IMG/VR virus record: IMGVR_UViG_3300044648_000332
Location: 1-30,681 of that record
Strand: one strand, 5' to 3'
DNA from: a virus
DNA: 30,681 bases
Shown: piece after piece, positions 1-6,079 of the stretch
Layout of the letters: every line of letters starts with the position of its first letter
Position numbering within the stretch: the stretch's first letter is position 1
Position numbers and translations under genes: made by a program
Notes under the pieces: model-generated
What the model saw: the letters and a program-made list of their open reading frames with translations, nothing else
Told to the model about the DNA's origin: nothing
Database searches by the model: none

Positions 1-32
1 CACCGGATGACCTGCGCAAGACTTCACGAACG

Positions 33-59
33 ACGGCCGCGTGCGTACACCGCGGCCGT
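33..59. terminator. GC-rich inverted repeat, possible terminator
   Basis: A perfect 9-bp inverted repeat (ACGGCCGCG at 33-41 and CGCGGCCGT at 51-59) with a 9-nt loop lies just past the 3' end of the minus-strand lipoprotein gene. On the plus strand it is followed by TTCTCATTTG, a weak T-rich tail, so it fits best as a terminator for transcription entering from the left. It could also serve the lipoprotein transcript. The U-tract is poor, so confidence is moderate. Confidence 0.45.
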
Positions 60-61
60 TC

Positions 62-343
62 TCATTTGCACGCGATGATCATCGTGCGGCTCGCGGTCGG
101 GATGACCTGGAAATTTCCGCCCATCGTATTGTGTACGAAGGAATTGTTGCCGGCCTGGTCGACTACCTCGTAGCCTCGCGATCCACACGCCGCACCAGCC
201 TTCTCAAGGCACTGCCCCCACGTGCGCACTGTGCCGGAGCAATCGACCGAGTAGCCCTGCCGCCCATCCGGCAGGTAGACCGGCTTGGTTGAAGCGCAAG
301 CGGCCATCAGCGCCGCCGCCAGAACCACTGCCACTGCTCGCAT
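62..343 (-). CDS. Small secreted lipoprotein
   Basis: This 93-residue protein has a classic lipoprotein signal peptide: an N-terminal Arg, a hydrophobic Ala/Val/Leu stretch and a lipobox ending LMAAC with Cys at about residue 16. The mature part is hydrophilic, with four further cysteines that could form two disulfides in the periplasm. The start is supported by a GGGGAGG ribosome site a few bases upstream on the minus strand. It is the only minus-strand gene in the left 5.9 kb and diverges from the early operon. Lipoproteins in such outlying positions in phages are often lysogenic-conversion or superinfection-exclusion genes, but that role is only inferred here. It could also be host DNA flanking a prophage. 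No enzymatic domain is recognised. Confidence 0.8.
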   Translation of the reverse strand: MRAVAVVLAAALMAACASTKPVYLPDGRQGYSVDCSGTVRTWGQCLEKAGAACGSRGYEVVDQAGNNSFVHNTMGGNFQVIPTASRTMIIACK

Positions 344-398
344 AGAGCCTCCCCAAGTGATCGACGGCTGATTCTCAGCGGCGCTAGCTCGCCTCGCC

Positions 399-431
399 CA
401 CCTCTAGGTGTAAACGATAGGCTGAACTATC
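399..431. promoter_or_regulatory. Two short inverted repeats upstream of early promoter
   Basis: CACCT-CT-AGGTG (399-410) and GATAG-N6-CTATC (416-431) are two perfect 5-bp-arm inverted repeats in the divergent intergenic region between the minus-strand lipoprotein gene and the rightward early operon. They precede a longer palindrome at 452-469. Their clustering suggests binding sites for dimeric regulators, but each alone is short enough to occur by chance. Confidence 0.35.
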
Positions 432-442
432 TCCGCGCGGTG

Positions 443-471
443 TTGACAACATGTCACCGTGCGGTGACACT
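443..471 (+). promoter_or_regulatory. Early rightward promoter with embedded operator palindrome
   Basis: A perfect -35 hexamer TTGACA (443-448) is followed after 17 bp by a weak -10-like GACACT (466-471). The spacer and -10 are covered by an 18-bp palindrome TGTCACCG-TG-CGGTGACA (452-469). A second overlapping inverted repeat, TGACA-ACA-TGTCA (444-456), covers the -35. A dimeric repressor bound here would block RNA polymerase, so this looks like the control site of the early operon starting at 521. The regulator is not identified; the small minus-strand DNA-binding-like protein at 6211-6393 is one candidate inside the window. Confidence 0.55.
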
Positions 472-520
472 TCACTCCAACGCACCCACACCGGGTTGCA
501 TCAAGAGTCGGAGGCCCGGC

Positions 521-658
521 ATGTCTCAACAGCAGTTTGACCAGTTCATGGAAGAGCAGGTTGCGGCGATCGAGTCGAGTGGACTGACCTTCGAAGAGTG
601 GATCGAGCAACGCGCGGAAGCCTTTCGCGCTGAGTGGGAGAACAGCCATGTCGAGTAG
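521..658 (+). CDS. Small acidic hypothetical protein (45 aa)
   Basis: The start is placed at the ATG at 521 because GGAGG (510-514) lies six bases upstream. A longer in-frame reading from 440 would begin inside the operator palindrome region and has no ribosome site. The product is small and acidic, with a Gln-rich N-terminus (MSQQQFDQF) and an alternating Glu/Ala/Trp helical pattern. It is the first gene of the rightward early operon and overlaps the next gene by 11 bases, which suggests translational coupling. No family is recognised. Small acidic first-operon proteins of phages often inhibit host factors, but nothing in the sequence proves this. Confidence 0.6.
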   Translation: MSQQQFDQFMEEQVAAIESSGLTFEEWIEQRAEAFRAEWENSHVE

Positions 659-926
659 CAGCATGAGCGTCGCCAAGCACACGCCGGGGCCGGTTGCAGA
701 AACCATCGCTTGCGCTGACGCATGGGCGCGCGTCGCCCAGATCGCCACTTACTCGGACCTGCGCGACATCTCCGCACAAGCTGAAGAGTTCACCGAGTTG
801 GTCGAGCGCTTCTTCCGCGGTGGCGATGGCACCGACGATCGCGCCCCGGCCACCGAAACGGAGGTCGCCGAAGCGATGTACGCCTTGCGCGCCGCCATCG
901 CAAAGGCCACCTGGAGCGCGGCATGA
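648..926 (+). CDS. Hypothetical phage protein with KHTPGP motif
   Basis: This 92-residue soluble protein starts with a Ser-rich stretch and a KHTPGP motif at residues 10-15, a motif I recognise from many small phage early proteins of unknown function. The rest is predicted to be helical and acidic. An alternative start at the second Met (residue 6) would remove the Ser run. It overlaps the upstream gene by 11 bases and the downstream gene by 4 (ATGA), so it is firmly inside the operon. Function unknown. Confidence 0.75.
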   Translation: MSSSSMSVAKHTPGPVAETIACADAWARVAQIATYSDLRDISAQAEEFTELVERFFRGGDGTDDRAPATETEVAEAMYALRAAIAKATWSAA

Positions 927-1129
927 AGGCCAAGACCTACACCCTGCTCGTGACGGTCAGCGACAAGGCGCCACCGACACCCGAAGCCATGGCGCTACTG
1001 GTGAGCGGCTACCTCGAACGCGGCGCCTATGCCGTCAAGTCAGCAACCGTCCATGCCATCGAAGGCACGCGCCCTCTGTCGGCGACCGTCGCCGCCCTCC
1101 ACTCCGCCATCGTCAGGAGCCACGCATGA
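923..1129 (+). CDS. Hypothetical protein (68 aa)
   Basis: Begins at an ATGA overlap with the previous stop and ends with another ATGA overlap with the next gene. The 68-residue product is small and basic at its N-terminus (MKAKTYTLLVTVSD) and may adopt a compact alpha/beta fold: a strand, then a helix around residues 18-33, then a strand. No cysteine cluster, signal peptide or catalytic motif is seen. Placement between coupled genes supports it being real. Function unknown. Confidence 0.7.
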   Translation: MKAKTYTLLVTVSDKAPPTPEAMALLVSGYLERGAYAVKSATVHAIEGTRPLSATVAALHSAIVRSHA

Positions 1130-1539
1130 CCGCCGCAGCACTCGCCGAGCAAGTCATTCCAGCGCAGTCGGTCGTTGCCGCCGCGACCTACGTCGTCTGG
1201 GTGGTCGAGCTGACCTACCTGCAGGACGACGTGCAGCGGTCGACGATCGTGGTGGATCGCGCACCGCTCTCTGCCAGGCCGGAGACGGAGGAACTGCTCC
1301 CCGCCGGCGCCGAGTTGCTGCGCGCCGAGTCGATGCCGGTGTGCCGCCTGCGCGACCTGCCCGTCGACCGCCGCCACAACTACCGCCGGCACTACCGCGC
1401 CTTCCTCATGTGGAACCGCGCGCAAGACAACGGCATGCGCTCCGACGACATGGTGCCGCACGTCGACTACGACCCCATCGCGATCGACGAAGACCTGCAG
1501 CGCTGGGTGCGCCCCATCAACCGGTACTGCGGCGACTGA
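1126..1539 (+). CDS. Hypothetical protein (137 aa)
   Basis: The ATG at 1126 is chosen because it overlaps the previous stop (ATGA) and has AGGAG at 1115-1119. The same frame is open further upstream, but that part overlaps two well-supported genes. The product has a possible beta-rich N-terminal half (VVAAATYVVWVVEL), a basic His/Arg/Tyr cluster around residues 83-92 (DRRHNYRRHYRAF) and an acidic C-terminal third. It could bind nucleic acid through the basic patch, but no recognised motif supports this. Confidence 0.7.
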   Translation: MTAAALAEQVIPAQSVVAAATYVVWVVELTYLQDDVQRSTIVVDRAPLSARPETEELLPAGAELLRAESMPVCRLRDLPVDRRHNYRRHYRAFLMWNRAQDNGMRSDDMVPHVDYDPIAIDEDLQRWVRPINRYCGD

Positions 1540-1563
1540 TCGCTGCCATCAAAGGAGATCGAC

Positions 1564-2403
1564 ATGGAGTTCAAAACTGGCACGCCATTTCTCATCGGCG
1601 AACGGCCGGCCTATCCGGGCGCTCCGAAAGGGCCGGCATTCAGTGTCGAGTCGTGGCCCGATGAGCCGCGTCGCGGCAGCGCAAACCACGCCCAGCGCAA
1701 GGCCGAGCGGGTAGCCGAGCGCGCCGCCGCTGTACAGCCAGCGAGCAATGGCTGGAGCACGTGGATCATGTGCGACCAACCCAAAGGCTGCCCAATCCCG
1801 GCGGCGATGGCCGGCGACTACGAGATCATTTTGAGCGATGGCGCGATGGCGCGGCCGGTGTGTCATGCGGAAAACCATGGAGCCTGGGCGCCGATCGGGT
1901 TGGACATCTTCGGCCAGGGAGGCAATCCCCTGCGGATTGTTGCCTACCGCCTCAAGCGCACCTCCGTCGGTGGCCAAGTTGCCGCGGTCGCGCCTCCGCC
2001 GCCCATCGGTGAAGACTGGTGCGTCTGGGATGAAGGCGATGCAGTTCCGTCCTGCGACCGCGTCGACATCATCCGTGTCGCCGCCGGCATCAAGGGCGCA
2101 AGCCTTTCGCAGATCGACAACGTCGCCACGGTCTCGCAGTACTGGGGCCCGGGCAGCTTCGTGCGCAAGTGGCGGCCTGCTGCGGCCCCCGCGCTGATGA
2201 GTGATCCCAACGCAACCATGATCAATCGCGACGGCGGCGCTACCAAGCGCTACTGGAGCGACGTCGGCGGTGCAGCGGCCTACGCCAAGACGCTGATGCA
2301 GGCGTACGAACGCAACCAGCGCGACAGCGCGCTCGTCGCCAACGCCTTCACCGAACACGGCAGCGATCACCGCCTCGGCCTCTGGGGCAACTACAGCCTG
2401 TGA
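1564..2403 (+). CDS. Hypothetical phage protein, two Trp-containing beta modules
   Basis: This 279-residue protein starts after an AAAGGAG ribosome site (1551-1557). Residues about 62-130 contain a pattern familiar from phage early proteins: a Trp-rich strand, a CPIP turn, DYEIILSDG, then a loop ending IVAYRL. Residues 148-168 (EDWCVWDEGD, DRVDIIRV) look like a second, shorter copy. The C-terminal 80 residues are hydrophilic, with a short helical part. It resembles small beta-barrel-like phage proteins that appear as tandem modules, none with an established function that I know. The stop overlaps a short spacer before the next small gene. Real gene, function unknown. Confidence 0.75.
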   Translation: MEFKTGTPFLIGERPAYPGAPKGPAFSVESWPDEPRRGSANHAQRKAERVAERAAAVQPASNGWSTWIMCDQPKGCPIPAAMAGDYEIILSDGAMARPVCHAENHGAWAPIGLDIFGQGGNPLRIVAYRLKRTSVGGQVAAVAPPPPIGEDWCVWDEGDAVPSCDRVDIIRVAAGIKGASLSQIDNVATVSQYWGPGSFVRKWRPAAAPALMSDPNATMINRDGGATKRYWSDVGGAAAYAKTLMQAYERNQRDSALVANAFTEHGSDHRLGLWGNYSL

Positions 2404-2489
2404 CTCAACGCCAAGCCGCCCCAGTGCCATCAACCAATAGGGCTGTGGGAAAAAACCTCTGGGGCGGCAGGCGCCCACAAGGAAACGCC

Positions 2490-2612
2490 ATGAAGCGCAT
2501 TGCGATTCTCGCTGCCATCGCGAAGGACTGCCCGGGCCTGTGCCCGCTGTTCGAGGCGTGGCAGGCCTGGGCGGACGGGACCCCCTTCGACTGGCTGGAG
2601 GCAAGAGCATGA
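2490..2612 (+). CDS. Small hypothetical protein (40 aa)
   Basis: The start at 2490 is preferred because AAGGAAA sits at 2479-2485. The same frame is open from 2400, where an ATG overlaps the previous stop, giving 70 residues with an unlikely Pro/Arg-rich N-terminus. The short form is MKRIAILAAIAKDC followed by an amphipathic Trp-rich helix (FEAWQAW). It ends in an ATGA overlap with the lipoprotein gene that follows. It could be a small helical regulator or membrane-associated peptide. Function unknown. Confidence 0.5.
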   Translation: MKRIAILAAIAKDCPGLCPLFEAWQAWADGTPFDWLEARA

Positions 2613-2782
2613 ACTCGTTCAAGCTGTTCTGTACGCACGCGGTGGGCATCGCGATGTTCGCGACCTACGCCTTCGTGGCCGCAACTGCCCTCACGGCGTG
2701 CGGCGGCGGCGGGGAAGACGAGCCGGACCCGCACACCTGCTACGTCGATGGCAAGCCTATGTCGCGCGAGGCTTGCCGATGA
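2609..2782 (+). CDS. Small lipoprotein (57 aa)
   Basis: Starts at an ATGA overlap with the preceding stop. Residues 1-28 form a long hydrophobic signal ending in an LTAC lipobox, followed directly by a Gly run and an acidic linker (GGGGEDEPD). The mature peptide is only about 27 residues with two more cysteines. Gly after Cys+1 and acidic residues nearby fit export and lipidation; retention in the inner or outer membrane cannot be decided. Together with the membrane peptide encoded next (2779-2904) it forms an envelope-directed pair in the early operon. Such pairs often act in superinfection exclusion, but that is inference. Confidence 0.7.
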   Translation: MNSFKLFCTHAVGIAMFATYAFVAATALTACGGGGEDEPDPHTCYVDGKPMSREACR

Positions 2783-2904
2783 ACGCCGTTCGAGCGGTCC
2801 TCCGCTCCACCTTCTTCTGGGCCGTGTTCTCGGTGGCGTGCGCTCTGTTCATCACGCACCTGCCGGTCTGCGAAGCCAACGTCGAACTCTGCGCCTGGAG
2901 GTAG
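2779..2904 (+). CDS. Small single-pass membrane protein (41 aa)
   Basis: Begins at an ATG overlapping the stop of the lipoprotein gene (CGATGA). The peptide has a basic N-terminus (MNAVRAVLRS), one hydrophobic segment at residues 11-27 (TFFWAVFSVACALFITH) and a short tail with two cysteines. It is coupled to the lipoprotein upstream and followed closely by a GGAGG site for the next gene. Function unknown. Its overlap-based placement is the main support, as it is too short for homology reasoning. Confidence 0.55.
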   Translation: MNAVRAVLRSTFFWAVFSVACALFITHLPVCEANVELCAWR

Positions 2905-2906
2905 TC

Positions 2907-3299
2907 ATGCCGCTCACGTTCTCACCCGCCAACCATCACGACCGCGACAGCCTCTTCACCGAAGAGGACCGCCAGCGCGCCGTCCGTGAGCGGGCGCAAC
3001 TGGCTCACGTCGTGTCGCACGGCGAGTTGTCGCTCGAAGAGGCTGAAGCGCTCGTCGCACGGGATCTGCAGGTGGCCGAGGCCATCGCCAGCCATGCTGG
3101 CCTGAGCTCGACCGAGAGCTACATGTTCGACCAACTGGACATCGCCATGTCCGCCGGCATGACGTGCGCCGACATCGACGTGGACGTGAGCGAGCCGCTG
3201 TGGCCGGCGTTGAGCCGGGCCCGCGATCGCATCGGCAAGTTCTGCCGCGAGCTGTGGAAGTTCATCACGCGTCCGAACGCATTCGAACCAAAGGAGTGA
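2907..3299 (+). CDS. Hypothetical protein, helical (130 aa)
   Basis: The ATG at 2907 follows a GGAGGTAG site (2897-2904). The protein is strongly charged and helical, with an Arg/Glu-rich helix (residues 13-32), an acidic helix (ELSLEEAEALVARDL, about 39-53) and a C-terminal basic segment (SRARDRIGKFCRELWKFI). No zinc or catalytic motif is seen. Its stop overlaps the start of the recombination gene (TGATG), so it is in the same transcript and may be a recombination accessory, but this rests on position alone. Confidence 0.7.
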   Translation: MPLTFSPANHHDRDSLFTEEDRQRAVRERAQLAHVVSHGELSLEEAEALVARDLQVAEAIASHAGLSSTESYMFDQLDIAMSAGMTCADIDVDVSEPLWPALSRARDRIGKFCRELWKFITRPNAFEPKE

Positions 3300-4078
3300 T
3301 GAGCGTGAACGCCATCGTTGAGTTGCCAGTCATGCAGATCATGACGGTCGAGGCGATGACCGACCGGATCAACCGCATCCAGACGGTCACGCGCTCCAAG
3401 ATGATCCAGAACGTCCACTACGGGATCATCCCTGGCACCAAGAAGCCAACGCTCTACAAGGCCGGCAGCGAAATGCTGCTCACCATGTTCGAGATTGGCC
3501 CGACGGTCGACGTGCTGGACCTGTGCACCAACGAGCGCATCAAGTACCGCGTCACCGTGACTGGGGTTCACATCCCGACCAGCCGGCCAATCGGCCAAGG
3601 CGTTGGCGAGTGCTCCAGCAACGAAGAGAAGTACCGCTGGCGCAATGCGATCTGCGACGAGGAGTTCGACGAGACGCCCGAAGGCTCGCGCCGTATCAAG
3701 TGGGGGCGCGGGCAGGGCGGATCGATCTACCGCACCAAGCAGGTCCGCACGACACCCGACGACCTCAGCAACACCGTGCTGAAGATGGCGAAGAAGCGCG
3801 CCCAGATCGACATGACGCTGACCGCGCTGGGGGTGTCCGACCTCTTCGACCAAGACCTCGATGACCTGCCGCCGGAACTGCGCCAAGGCGCGTCCGACGA
3901 CCATGGCGCTCAGCCGGCCGCCGTGATGGGCGCCTCGCTCATGGAACACCCTGGCATGAAGGCGGCCAAGTCAGTCCAGGAACTGTCCAAGGTCATGAGC
4001 GGACTGAAGCAGGACGAGAAGAAGAAGTTCGTCGGCTACTTCAACGAGCGCATGCAGCAACTGAAGGACGCCAAATGA
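3299..4078 (+). CDS. Putative single-strand annealing/recombination protein
   Basis: This 259-residue protein contains conserved-looking blocks: NVHYGIIPGTKKPTLYKAG (about residues 39-57), a beta-strand set, VGECSSNEEKYRW (about 102-114), and NTVLKMAKKRAQIDMTLTALGVSDLFDQD (about 159-187). I know this pattern from phage and bacterial proteins that sit beside lambda-type exonucleases. The last block, with its helix and ending in LFDQD, resembles the core of Rad52/Sak-like annealing proteins. The next gene is a YqaJ-type exonuclease overlapping it by four bases, and that arrangement is typical of two-component phage recombination. The C-terminal 60 residues form a separate Lys-rich helical tail. 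The fold assignment is inference from motif and context; it could instead be a recombination mediator. Confidence 0.65.
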   Translation: MSVNAIVELPVMQIMTVEAMTDRINRIQTVTRSKMIQNVHYGIIPGTKKPTLYKAGSEMLLTMFEIGPTVDVLDLCTNERIKYRVTVTGVHIPTSRPIGQGVGECSSNEEKYRWRNAICDEEFDETPEGSRRIKWGRGQGGSIYRTKQVRTTPDDLSNTVLKMAKKRAQIDMTLTALGVSDLFDQDLDDLPPELRQGASDDHGAQPAAVMGASLMEHPGMKAAKSVQELSKVMSGLKQDEKKKFVGYFNERMQQLKDAK

Positions 4079-5037
4079 TCGAAGGCCTGATCGAGCACCC
4101 GTTCCCGCAGGGCACTGAGGAATGGATCGAAGCGCGGCGCGGCGTGATCACTGCCTCCCGCGCGAAAGACGTCCGCGATTTCAAGAAAAACGGCGACCCC
4201 GGATCGGCGCGCTTGGCGTACGCGATGGATTTGGCCCGTGAACGCTGCGGCGGGAAGGCGCCATCCGCCTACGTCAACGCGGCAATGCGGACCGGTATCG
4301 AGGAAGAGCAGTTCGCCGCCATCGAGTACATGGCGCGAACCGGCGCCGAGGTTTCAGAGGCCGTTTTCGTCACCACGCCAGACCGAAAGTTCGGCATGAG
4401 CGTGGACCGCTGGGCCGGCGCAGGCGCTGCACTTGAGATCAAGACTATGGTCAGCAGCGCCACGCTGTTCAAGGCGATGGTCGACGGCGACATCAGCGAC
4501 TACCGCGATCAGTGCGTCTTCGGACTCTGGCTGTTCCGCCTTGACTGGATTGACCTGTGCCTGTGGGCGCCCGACCTTCCGAATCCGCTCCACGTTGTCC
4601 GCATCGAGCGCGACGAGGACGAGATACAGAAGCTCGAAGATGACCTCATGACTTTCGAGCGCCTGGTCGTCACGTTCGAAGCCAGGCTGCGCGCGAAGCT
4701 GGAGATGCCGGAGACGCGGCAGTCCCAAGCGAAGCCCAGCCACTCCGCTGAGGAGATCGCCGTCCACCACTGCACCAGCATGCAGTTGTACGGCCAGTCG
4801 TGGATGCGGGTCGGAGTGAGCGAAGGCGGCGAGGCATACACCGAGCCAGTCGATGCGCGCGAGGTCTTCCTCGACGCAACGCCGTCTCTCACTGCAGAGC
4901 TGCTCGAGCACATCGGCCGCGCTTTCCGCAATCGCTTCCCGAGTCAGCCAAAGGTCTCGCAGGAGTGGTGGCAAGACCTACGCGCCAAGGCAGACGCCCT
5001 GCGTGCCGCAACCCAACCGATCACGGAGCCAGCATGA
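4075..5037 (+). CDS. YqaJ/lambda-Exo-type 5'-3' exonuclease
   Basis: This 320-residue protein carries the YqaJ exonuclease signature: QGTEEWIEARRGVITASRA at residues 12-30, an acidic GIEEE block at 74-78, a GMSVD motif whose D111 fits the metal-binding Asp, LEIKT with E121 and K123 as the ExK pair, and Q146 in the following helix. This family degrades one strand from double-strand ends and feeds the annealing protein, here the gene immediately upstream (overlap 4075-4078). The nuclease core ends near residue 210. The last 110 residues, including a Trp-containing beta-like block and a helix, exceed the usual length and may be an added domain or partner-binding region. Start at the ATGA overlap. 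Confidence 0.85.
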   Translation: MIEGLIEHPFPQGTEEWIEARRGVITASRAKDVRDFKKNGDPGSARLAYAMDLARERCGGKAPSAYVNAAMRTGIEEEQFAAIEYMARTGAEVSEAVFVTTPDRKFGMSVDRWAGAGAALEIKTMVSSATLFKAMVDGDISDYRDQCVFGLWLFRLDWIDLCLWAPDLPNPLHVVRIERDEDEIQKLEDDLMTFERLVVTFEARLRAKLEMPETRQSQAKPSHSAEEIAVHHCTSMQLYGQSWMRVGVSEGGEAYTEPVDAREVFLDATPSLTAELLEHIGRAFRNRFPSQPKVSQEWWQDLRAKADALRAATQPITEPA

Positions 5038-5378
5038 CGATGAATCCCCTGAAGTACCAGCCTATGAAGCCGAACGAGGCCCAGAGCCTGCTGGTGTCCA
5101 TGGGCCTGGACGACCTGCGCCTGCTGGCCCACCACGGCGGCAAGCGAGGGTCGTTCACGAAGAAGGGCCCTGGCCGCAAGCCTGGCGCTCCGAAGCGGCC
5201 CGACGTGGACGCCAGGCCGATCACGCAGGACGACGTGATGGCGAGGCCCGGGCTGTTCGTCGGGCAGCACACAAACCTGGATCGGTCCGAGCGCCGCCGG
5301 GCCATCGAGCGTGTCGGCATCCGCCAGTACAAGCGATCGTCCCAACGGCACCGCCCTGAGTTCCAGATCCCATTCTGA
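5034..5378 (+). CDS. Basic hypothetical protein (114 aa)
   Basis: The ATG at 5034 overlaps the exonuclease stop and has GGAG at 5025-5028; the alternative ATG at 5040 is further from this site. The middle of the protein is strongly basic and Gly/Pro-rich (GKRGSFTKKGPGRKPGAPKR, residues 39-58), a low-complexity region like those of nucleic-acid-binding tails. The C-terminus is Arg-rich (SERRRAIERVGIRQYKR). It may bind DNA or RNA alongside the recombination proteins. It lies directly before the acyl carrier protein gene with a two-base gap. No family recognised. Confidence 0.65.
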   Translation: MTMNPLKYQPMKPNEAQSLLVSMGLDDLRLLAHHGGKRGSFTKKGPGRKPGAPKRPDVDARPITQDDVMARPGLFVGQHTNLDRSERRRAIERVGIRQYKRSSQRHRPEFQIPF

Positions 5379-5380
5379 CC

Positions 5381-5644
5381 ATGGACGACAACCAAGCCGC
5401 CGCCAGCCGCGAGCAGACCGTTCGCCAGATCATCTCCGACCAACTCGGGGTTGTCCTGAACGAGGTCACGCCGGAGCGAAGCCTTTCCGCCGACTTCGGT
5501 GCCGACTCGCTCGACATCGTGGAGATCTCGATGTACCTCGAAGACGAGTTCGTCACCGTGATCTCTGACGAAGAGGTCGGGGCCTGGGCCACGGTTGCCG
5601 ACGTGATCGCCACGGCTCACCGGCACTCCGAGGATGCTCAATGA
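5381..5644 (+). CDS. Phage-encoded acyl carrier protein
   Basis: This 87-residue acidic protein matches the acyl carrier protein family over nearly its whole length. It has a helix I (VRQIISDQLGV), a long loop ending LSADFGADSLD, helix II (IVEISMYLEDEF), then the ISDEEV turn and a last helix (VADVIATAHRH). S43 in the GADSLD motif is the expected 4'-phosphopantetheine attachment site. Length is close to bacterial AcpP (about 78 residues) with a short N-terminal extension. No ketosynthase, acyltransferase or phosphopantetheinyl transferase is encoded nearby, so it would have to use host enzymes. It may feed acyl groups to a phage or host transferase, or act through the known binding of AcpP to proteins such as SpoT or MukB; both are speculative. 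It overlaps the next small membrane gene by four bases. Confidence 0.88.
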   Translation: MDDNQAAASREQTVRQIISDQLGVVLNEVTPERSLSADFGADSLDIVEISMYLEDEFVTVISDEEVGAWATVADVIATAHRHSEDAQ

Positions 5645-5772
5645 AGGACGGTCAACTCTGCTTCGTCATGGGGCATGTCTACTTCGCACAAACCGTTGAG
5701 CCTTGGGTGGCGGCGCTGATTGCGATCGTTGTCCTGCTCTGGGCGGTCCGTCTGGAGCTACAGCGAACCTAA
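5641..5772 (+). CDS. Small membrane protein (43 aa)
   Basis: Starts at the ATGA overlap with the acyl carrier protein stop and runs 43 codons to TAA at 5770-5772. It has one transmembrane segment at about residues 22-36 (WVAALIAIVVLLWAV) and a short basic cytoplasmic end (RLELQRT). Translational coupling to the acyl carrier protein suggests that the two act together, possibly bringing acyl-ACP chemistry to the membrane. This is inference from position. It is the last gene of the first rightward block. Confidence 0.6.
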   Translation: MKDGQLCFVMGHVYFAQTVEPWVAALIAIVVLLWAVRLELQRT

Positions 5773-6021
5773 CAACGGGGCCGCCCCGCCTCGTAAGTCC
5801 CTCCCTCCTCCCGAGCGAGGCGGACAAGCGGCCCCACCCATTGCAGAAGGAACCGCCGGCCCGATCGGCGGGTTGTGGAGAGAAGCGGAGGCGGACCGCA
5901 CCACCGCCAGGGTATCCGCCGCCAAGCGCATTGAAGTGTGGCCCGCACGGAGCGCAGCGGCACCCCAACGAAAGGACGGCTCTTCGGAATTGATGGTGGA
6001 ACCTAAGCTATGACCACAACA
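5773..6021. other. Non-coding stretch with two strong stem-loops
   Basis: No convincing gene was found in these 249 bases: frames that stay open on either strand give Pro/Arg/Gly-rich nonsense and lack ribosome sites. The stretch contains the nested hairpin at 5777-5835 and a second stem at 5851-5874 (AACCGCCG pairing with CGGCGG-TT, one G bulged). It separates the rightward operon from the end of the converging minus-strand operon, so the stems may limit read-through in both directions. There is no U-tract. Confidence 0.5.
5777..5835. repeat. Nested stem-loop with pyrimidine-rich loop
   Basis: Outer arms GGGGCCGC (5777-5784) and GCGGCCCC (5828-5835) are perfectly complementary. Inside them CCGCCTCG (5786-5793) pairs with CGAGGCGG (5816-5823). 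The two 8-bp stems are separated by a 1x4 internal loop, and the 22-nt terminal loop is almost all pyrimidine with three CCTCC/CCCTCC runs. The loop could pair with ribosome-binding sites on plus-strand mRNA. It follows the stop of the membrane gene by four bases. As no T-run follows, it is more likely a stabilising or processing structure than an intrinsic terminator. Confidence 0.6.
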
Positions 6022-6079
6022 TCAGTCTGTGTGGAATCGAGCATCGCAGGTCGAGCAGACCATCAGCATGTTCAGGGGC

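Noticed and set aside
694-1125. N-terminal extension of the 1126-1539 gene
   Set aside because: It would overlap two coupled genes in other frames and reads Pro/Arg/Ser-rich; the ATG at 1126 has a good ribosome site.
5666-5968. Minus-strand ORF of 100 codons in the 5.7-6.0 kb gap
   Set aside because: Gly/Arg/Pro-rich, crosses a strong hairpin, no ribosome site; treated as non-coding.
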